A DNA stretch of 64,000 nt from Phlyctochytrium arcticum (taxonomy: Eukaryota > Chytridiomycota > Chytridiomycetes > Chytridiales > Chytridiaceae): positions 1,426,001 to 1,490,000 of the forward strand of contig JAHLKI010000002.1 of the NCBI GenBank assembly GCA_025602905.1, in the 5' to 3' direction. Below, piece by piece: positions 57,400 through 64,000 of the stretch. The first letter of the stretch is position 1. Every line of letters begins with the position of its first letter. The notes under the pieces were generated by a model. It saw only the letters and a list, made by a program, of their open reading frames with translations. It made no database searches and had not been told where the DNA came from. The position numbers were made by a program, and so were the translations under genes.

Positions 57400-57828
57400 T
57401 TGATCAAAATTTTCAGCGAAGAAGATTTTCAAAGTATCTTGGAAAGATATCTAAAAGACAAGGATGTAGAAGAAGGAAAGACTCAAGTGGAGACAGAGAT
57501 GTTGGAAGGTGATTGGACACTGTACAAAGTTGAAAAGAAAACTAAACCATTTTGGACACGAAAGCGTTTAACTGATGTGGAAACTTTAGGAATCGAAAAA
57601 GAAATGTACAATTTTCAGCATTGTCAAGTCTTTGTTAAATCATTCTCACCGTTTGTTGTAGTTTTTACAAGAGGAGCATATTTACAGAATCTCGGTATGA
57701 ATGTCCGTACTCCTAAACTCAATTCACTAATAGATATTGACAATATTATGCTCGATAACGAAATTAGTCTGGAATCATATAACCAGGATTTTGTAAAGAG
57801 ACATTTAGCCAGATATCCAGTTAGGTGA
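57400..57828 (+). CDS. Unrecognised protein of the AT-rich island (about 110-142 aa)
   Basis: The frame is open from 57400; the first ATG is near 57499 (MLEGDWTLYKVEKKTK). ATTTTCAG at about 57409-57416 could be a splice acceptor, so an upstream exon is possible. The protein is rich in Lys, Phe and Asn, with FVKSFSPFVVVFTRGAYLQN, and ends YPVR at 57828. Codon use is AT-rich as in the fibre gene, unlike the GC-rich transposons. No family recognised. Confidence 0.45.
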   Translation: MIKIFSEEDFQSILERYLKDKDVEEGKTQVETEMLEGDWTLYKVEKKTKPFWTRKRLTDVETLGIEKEMYNFQHCQVFVKSFSPFVVVFTRGAYLQNLGMNVRTPKLNSLIDIDNIMLDNEISLESYNQDFVKRHLARYPVR

Positions 57829-58419
57829 TTGCACGCAACATGTCCAGTACACAGTAGAAATTCAGAGAGATAGAGAGAGCGTGATGAATGGGGGTGTGGG
57901 GATTCAGAGTGTGCCGGGGGGAGAGAGAAGTTGATGTGTGTGTGATTAAAAAAAACACATCTTGACACAGCTAGAGACACACCTTTTCTGCTGAAAAGTC
58001 CACAGCCATACACTGCCCCTAACGAAAATACACACCTTACACACCTTACATACCTTTTTTCAAAGTTATTATGAAAAAAAGGATGTTATTAAAGTATGTA
58101 TATTTTACAAACTAAGCAAAATACAGATGTGTAGGTGTGTCCCTAATGATTTTCTTCAAACAAAATACACATCTTCCCCACACGCATATAGTAAGACACT
58201 GGTATTCATCGGAATATGAGAAAAGGATGCATGAGAATAAAAAGAGAATCCCAATAAAACGGGCGAGATATTATCAGAGTATAGTGAGTAAGGTTATAGC
58301 AGTATAAGAGTATTGATGACTTAGCGAGGAAGCAGAAAACGATTTTTTGAGAAGCAAATTAGAATCAAAAGAAGAGAAGGAGAGTGAAAGGAGAATACAA
58401 GAGCGATGACCGGCCTTAC
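57829..58419. other. Gene-free AT-rich segment
   Basis: Short simple repeats (CACACCTTACACACCTTACA near 58032, purine-rich GAGAGATAGAGAGAGCG near 57865). No supportable gene. Confidence 0.5.
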
Positions 58420-58636
58420 CACTATTGGGTCATGATTAGCACATTTGCACTATTGGTTTTTGAAATTGTCACTATTGGGTCTAGAATTTTCCACTATTGG
58501 TTCTTGAATAGCGCATTTGCACTATTGGTTCTTCAACTTTCCACTATTGGTTCTTGAATAGTGACCTTCCCACTATTGGGTCTGTTATAGTGCAGACATT
58601 ATAGTGGTACCACTATAGGGTCTGCACTATAACAGA
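58420..58636. repeat. CACTATTGG repeat array ending in a nested palindrome
   Basis: CACTATTGG begins at 58420, 58448, 58470, 58492, 58520, 58542 and 58571, spaced 21-29 bp, mostly followed by GTCT or TTCT. At the end lies a 56-bp palindrome: TCTGTTATAGTGCAGA (58581-58596) and its inverse (58621-58636), with TATAGTGGTACCACTATA (58600-58617) between. Confidence 0.85.
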
Positions 58637-58921
58637 CACTAGTTGGTAACAAAAGTAGCGGATATTACAGGGTAATACAGTTGCGCCAAGAAGTGCTGTT
58701 AAAGAAGTCATTCAAAGAATTGCAGAAAGATGATAAGTAAGTTTGCAAGCATGCCCTACATCGCAGAGAGTAACATTACCTGCATTGTACATGTGGCAGA
58801 GGCTTGCCATCTGAATTCATTGTGGGAGCAAAGATTGAGGGCAAAAATAGAATTCCAATTTTTGTATGTAAAAAGGTGAAGAGAAATAGAAGTGGAAGCG
58901 GGAGAAGGACTCAGTACCCCC

Positions 58922-58994
58922 CCAGAAGTAGTTGGTGATGTACTCCAGCAGAGAGTCAAGGATTCAACATGCCAGAAGTAGTTGGTGATGTACT
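58922..58994. repeat. 23-bp direct repeat, 50-bp period
   Basis: CCAGAAGTAGTTGGTGATGT (then ACT) at 58922-58944 and 58972-58994. The segments 58637-58921 and 58995-59420 show no gene. Confidence 0.85.
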
Positions 58995-59420
58995 TGAAGG
59001 GAGTGTCAACAAAGAGGAATGGCAGAAAGTAGCCCATAGGCAGGGAAGGAAAGGAAGACATAAGAGACAATGGGGCGGGTATCTTAGTCCAACCACAGGG
59101 GAATTGCAACAAAACAAATTTTCAAGGACATCAATGAGAAGGGAGTGAATTGGAGATTTGAAGAGGTATATGATAAAAGGCAACCGAATATAGTAGGGCA
59201 GATTGACGCCAACACCGAGTATGTGCTCTGCCGACACTGGGGCCCATTTTCAATGACTGTGCCATCACAAAATATCACCAGTGGACTATAATAGTATACA
59301 ATAATATCATAGGATAGGTCTTGTGCAACTTCTACATTCAGAAAGGAATTAAAGACTCTGCCACTGGCCGCCAACTGCCAGTTTTTTAATATACAAACTG
59401 AACTACAACTTTCATTCATC

Positions 59421-61560
59421 TTAGGAAGCGGAGTGTGGGCAGGGTGTCTGGGTATGGACATTACAAAGCAGTTCCAGACAATTGGGGCAGGAAAACAAAA
59501 CCTCCACATCACAGATGAGGTAGTGCATTTCTGTCAATGCTTCCAGCAATTCCTCTTCTGTGCGTGGAGTGTTTGCTCCATTCCCCTTTGCCGTTTTCCC
59601 CAAAACTTTTGGTTTGTTTTTGAACCCATGGGCCTTCCCCGCTTCCTGATCTGGCATCAATGTGCTCATAGAAAGAAGGGTTTTGCATTGTGGACAACTC
59701 AGCAGCACCATTTCTTTTCTTGTTTTTTGAGCCAGCGGGACAACCCTTGCCTTTGACAACAGCTGGGTTCTGTACGGCCAGCTGAGTGGGCTCGTTGGAT
59801 GTTGTATATGGGAAGAACTCTCGTCAAAGAGATTCTTGAGTTTGTCCAGAATGTCTGGCATTGGAGGAGGAGAGAACATTGCTCAGTAGAAGAGAGATGT
59901 TTGCTTTCATGGCATGGTACACCTTGTGCTTGCATAGAAGACCCATAGTTGCTCTAATCCAAACGGCTGCTGTAAGTAATAACCTATTGCAGGTTACTGA
60001 TAAAGCACAACGTACCTCCAAAACCCCGTACAGTTGACAGCTGTTTTGTCCATCAATTTGAAAGCTTCTTCTCTTTGCTTCTTCAAGTGGCGTAAGGCAG
60101 GTTACGAGATCTTTCAATTGAGACTATGCCACAGGACCTTCTCTGCTGCCTGGAGATGGATTTTCCTACGTTGCTTTTTTTCCGTGTCCCCTTGCTCTGC
60201 CAAAAAAGCAGAATCTTTTTGTACACAAGATTCAAATCCGTGGTGGACGTAGCCAGCCAGTTCCTCAGGTGTGTGTGGGCGCCTTCCGCATGCAATGTAA
60301 ACAAATGTCCAAAATGCATTACATCAGTTAGCCAAGCTGACATGAACTTGGTCTTCCAAGGAGTAACCCAAGTGTCTTGAATGTAGTCAATCACAGAACA
60401 ATGTCCGCTACGCCACTTGTCAGAGAATCTTTGCCATTCAGCCGCCATCATGTCCTCTGTTGGGGCATTCAAAACAACTTGCCAGTCTCGCAGAAATTCT
60501 GCCCAGTCCTCTTCAGAGATGCCTGGTTGGCTTGATGTGCCATATACACAGGATGTGTTCTGGTCCGGGAAAAACTCATTCAAAGCATTGATCAAAGCTG
60601 TCTCACAATCGGTCACAGGATCTGTGCATTAAAATGTATTGCTGTCCAAATAACTGCAAACTCACGCTTCTTCACTCACCGTGGAACTTCTTACAGGCAA
60701 CGCGGCTCTCAGCTGCTCGATGCAGAAGCGGTAGTCATCTTCCTTTTCCTGAGACATGAAAGTGAACCCATCAGAAAGGGTTGTCCCGGCAGGAGTCATT
60801 CCGACTATGTGCATTAGCGGCATTTTGTACGTGCAGTCCAGCAGTAGAATGTGCGGATTCTCAAGCAGGAGCGCCATGCTTGGCTTGGGAATGAAAAAGA
60901 GATGACGTAGCTTGCCATCATCCGCAACATTTGTCTTGTAAAACTCATTCTTTCCTTCTAAATGGCCCAGCAATGCTTCCACAGGGGTCCTTCCGTCGAG
61001 CTTTTTCATCCGTTCTTGAGCCTGGAAGTTCGAAACAGCCTTTTTGTTAATCTGTAGGTTAGGGTATGCCATGCAGAGCTGGTCATGTTGGACTTCCTAG
61101 GGGTCGCAGCTGCAGCTTTTCACAAAACCTCGGTTTTGATAGCATCCTTCAGAGGTAGTCTTAAGTGTTGAAGAAGATGGTCGGCAAATAGACACCCACC
61201 GTAAAGGTTACAGATCTTGCGTCGTGGCAGGCCAAAGCATCGAAATCTTCATTACGCTTATGATCACTATTCTTGACATACATCACCCAGAGATCTCCAG
61301 TCTTGGAAATGTGACATTCAAATGGGCATTACTTTTCCGGCTACCCCAATTGCGTTGTCAGCTACCATTGTCCAGACCACGTCAATCCTTGAACTCTCCT
61401 CTATCAACACACATCAGTTAGACCTTTCTAAGGAAGCGGTCTGCCGGGTTCTTGTGCTTGCTTTTCTTTGATTGTCCTCGCACCACTGCATAACCGTGGT
61501 CTACGGCCCAATTCTGAACAGCAGTTTCCGCTTCCTATAGACTTCCGTATGACTTCTCCT
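59421..61560 (-). pseudogene. MULE/FAR1-like transposase M2, frameshifted
   Basis: From the right: QNWAVDHGYAVVRGQSKKSK (FAR1-like N-terminus, near 61520-61430), then WVMYVKNSDHKRNEDFDALA near 61290. The core 61072-60662 has LLLDCTYKMPLMHIVGMTPA (DDE Asp region) and GFTFMSQEKEDDYRFCIEQL. In another frame after about 60660: VTDCETALINALNEFFPDQN (second Asp), then AWLTDVMHFGHLFTLHAEGA (Glu region). Downstream a tail with CPQC and CPNC pairs ends at 59421. The pieces are in several frames and no intron explains the shift at 60.65 kb, so the gene is dead. It is a different MULE family from M1. Confidence 0.75.
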
Positions 61561-63073
61561 CGGGGGGAGCTAAGTCATTCTCAATGGGAGGACAAGCGGA
61601 TGTTGTTGTGACGGGCGTGTTACTCCCTCGAAGGGACATGCGGTCGGCATTACCAGGTAAGAGAGCTTCACTGGGAACTGTCATCTTTACATAGGAAGTA
61701 TTGGATCAAATATTAGATCTGGGAGTATATTTGCTCCGGGAATGTACGATGGGTGGCTTTGGCGGGCGCTTCTTCTCACAAACAGTCTAAAAGATTGTTG
61801 AATTCAATGATGTTTTAGATCTGGGAACTCCAAACTCAGTCTCAGTGACATGGTTTGTTATGGACAGATAGTATTTGTTTACCCTTTGACTAAAGTATGA
61901 AGGCACAGTCATTTCAAATGGGACCCGGTGTTGGCGTATCTCTCCCCTTTGAAAAATGCTTACAGGGAATTTCTTTCAAGGGGTATATGTTGTCCAGGAC
62001 AACACACTCAAATTGACCCAGAGAAACAGTAATAGCGCATAAAGATCAACTGGACCGAGACCTGAGTTTATTGCAAACATCAAAAAATGAAATTATCAGC
62101 TGTGTGTGCCAAGAATGTATGATGAATAGTAAGGATGGGAAGGAAGGGTGAACAGCAGAAAAATCCTATTTCTCCCAAGAAGATGGGTGGTAACAGCAGA
62201 GAATTTCCTTCAAGGAGTAAATGTGATACAGGACATACATATTCAACATATCCCAGAAAAAGAGTAACATAAGAATGCTAGATTCGAAAGAAGGGATCTC
62301 GCAAAAGTCGCGCATAAAGCAAAGAAGTGAGAGCGGAATCTAAGGCTGGAAAAGCAGTGTATGCCAGGAATGCATAAACGGCGGGAATAGGAGAACATCC
62401 AGCGGCAGAAGACGGTGAAAATATGTTGGAAAGGGGTAAGCAAAAATAGAGCAGGGAATGCAGTGAAAGAAGTAGAAAGAAACGGCAGAATGGACATACT
62501 ACTAGAATCCATTCCGGGACAAATTGATATCAAGAGATCCAACTCAGAGCAATAATTTGGTAGCTACGGTTTTTTGGCTGTTAGGGTTTGGACGTTGGTC
62601 CCAGCAAAGCGGCTCCACACTCGAAAAGGCAATAATTGCTGGGAATTGATCCCAAGGTAGCGGCTCCAGTTGGACATTTGTCCCAGCATAGCGGTAAGGC
62701 TCTGGCACCAGAATCATTCTCACCTGAGCAAAAGTACCCTCCTATGATACCCAATGATGTCCTTGCCAGCAAGGCAGAAAGGTCACTATAGCCTGCTGCC
62801 AATTTTTGATCTAAATGATCACTTGCATTTGGTTATCTACATCTGATTTGCTGCAATTGAATGCTTCTTTCTAATGTCTGCTATTGAGATCCTAGGCTCC
62901 TATTTTGACCATCCGCAAGGACAGCCAACATACCCAGTTGTTACTGCTGTCTAGCGCACCTTTCGGCTAAGTCTCTCCCACATGAAGCTCTGATGTCTCC
63001 TCATCTTGCTTCTATCAAATAGGTTCTCATTTGACTCCCACGCGTTGTATCAATTGACAATACAGCTAGTGTG
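61561..63073. other. Gene-free segment with diverged repeats
   Basis: No coding region supported. At about 61965-62045 and 62200-62285 an imperfect duplication is visible: TTTCTTTCAAGGGGTATATG against TTTCCTTCAAGGAGTAAATG, later CAGGACA and AACAGTAAT against AAGAGTAAC. At 62590-62700 three diverged copies of TCCCAGCAAAGCGGCTCC occur. Confidence 0.5.
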
Positions 63074-63252
63074 TGACAGGTTCTGGTTCTTTTTTACTAC
63101 TCAAGTAGCCGCAGGCGGCCAAATGACATGTGTCATCGGCCCCTGAGAGCCGTAGCAATCATTACTGCACAAGCTGGCATGCGCCACACTCGAGGACACA
63201 TTCTATTTTCTTCAAGCCCCATTCTTTCATCAGACTGATCCCCCTGACCCCT
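63074..63252 (+). repeat. Solo or 5' LTR related to the chromoviral gypsy LTR
   Basis: TGACAGGTTCTGGTTC to CCCCTGACCCC matches the gypsy LTR of 16.8/25.3 kb, here in the plus direction and about 180 bp long because some 100 internal bases (around the ATTAGACATAAC part) are missing. The next bases TTGCATAGTGG resemble those inside the 5' LTR of the full element (TTGCATGGTAG), so internal sequence may have followed once. Confidence 0.8.
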
Positions 63253-63595
63253 TTGCATAGTGGAAGTTCAAACACAGGCATAGGAAGATATTGTAGCGAT
63301 GTATGATTTTTCAAACTAGTGCATATCCTTGCAAATTTACTAATATGTACCCTTTTGACATGTGCTAACGCTAGGTATGAGATCTACCCTACCATTGAGT
63401 GCACTTGTAGATGCCTTGCTCCAACATAAATATGAATTTTTGTTGTCTTATCTGTGTAAATGGTCTGGATTATATCAATCATCTATGTTTTTCACTCATG
63501 AAGATGCACCATTTTGAGCTACATGATCCACAACTCCGGCTCGCATTGGGGCGAGGGTAGAAGCAGCAGAAAACAACATAGAAGAGACCTTGCAA

Positions 63596-63666
63596 CTCTC
63601 TCCTTTTTCCTCCCTCTTCCCTGTCTTTTCTCCCTTCTTTCTTTCCCTCCTCCCTCTCTCTTTCTT
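63596..63666 (+). other. Polypyrimidine tract, about 70 bp
   Basis: Only C and T except for one G. Such tracts can form triplex DNA. The rest of 63253-64000 is AT-rich and shows no gene I can support; the purine-rich GAAGAAAGTACAGAGGAAAG follows at 63782. Confidence 0.6.
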
Positions 63667-64000
63667 GACGCTCAGGGAAAACCCGTAGATATGGGATTAA
63701 AGCCCAAAAAGCAGCTAGAGTGTAAGAGAAGTGGAAAACTTTTGGAAGCAAGGTAGAGCTGGGAATAGTTGCACAAACAATGAAGAAAGTACAGAGGAAA
63801 GAGACATAATAAAAAGAACACTGGTTGGGAGAAGCAGAGAAGAACAAATTTAAATTGGGTTGGTGGTGAAAGGACAAGCAGAAGTAGGAAAAAGTCTTGT
63901 AAATTGAGCTGGGAATCAAAATAGGGAATTGTTAACAGCACCCCCCCTGCAGGTGGATTACCAAAGACGTACACCTGTTACATACAGATTCAGACGCCAT

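Noticed and set aside
58420..58585. CRISPR-like array from the CACTATTGG repeats
   Set aside because: The repeat core is 9 bp with AT-rich related spacers; no cas genes; eukaryotic context.
1..64000. tRNA and rRNA genes
   Set aside because: No cloverleaf or rRNA-like segment was noticed on reading; a dedicated scan could not be run.

Overview
Eukaryotic nuclear DNA, most likely from a fungus. The evidence is spliceosomal introns of about 50-105 bp, GT-AG borders, and several transposon protein families that I know best from basidiomycetes (a MULE with a SWIM domain, a chromodomain Ty3/gypsy, Agaricomycete-like Helitron proteins, a KIHLL-type transposon protein, a fungal-type 2OG oxygenase). 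PIF/Harbinger and Merlin elements and an AT-rich, virus-like fibre locus leave the lineage open: an early-diverging fungus, or another eukaryote, is possible. No host housekeeping gene is recognisable, and no rRNA, tRNA or CRISPR was seen.

The window is a nest of transposons, and many borders can be set to the base. 1-2.1 kb: copia remnant A. 2.3-13.4 kb: one MULE gene (M1, minus strand) broken by three insertions: Merlin (2778-4391, 8-bp TSD), a transposon of a family I call T (T1, 5036-8593, 8-bp TSD) and Harbinger B (9592-13167, TAA TSD), which itself holds a short Helitron (11192-11927). 14.5-32.9 kb: Harbinger A, between TIRs and TAA duplications, split by a chromoviral gypsy element (16830-25620, LTRs differing at about 2 of 280 bases; T2, a second T copy, lies inside it) and by a copia element (26808-31923, GGATC TSD). 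Harbinger A also carries a fragment of a 2OG-Fe(II) oxygenase gene. 33.8-44.8 kb: unrecognised genes, one split by a complete-length Helitron (35613-44596); the Helitron is split by T3 (38422-41894, 8-bp TSD), whose 906-codon gene is uninterrupted. 45-51 kb: a pogo-type transposase tail, a KIHLL-type transposon gene and a five-exon gene of unknown role. 51.2-57.9 kb: AT-rich island with a giant broken fibre gene. 58-64 kb: repeats, a second MULE relic, a solo LTR and a pyrimidine tract.

The strongest lead is family T. Three divergent copies share the two-exon gene start (M[P/H]PKRK then intron), a Cys-rich N-terminus, a TIDDFHW motif, a GDxYVWMY motif followed by a conserved Glu, and a Cys-rich C-terminus. 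Two copies have the 13-bp TIR CTCAGCGCAACCC and perfect 8-bp target duplications; the third keeps one mutated end. I do not recognise this as a named superfamily. Most other genes are dead, often through in-frame stops that a single C-to-T (or G-to-A) change would explain.
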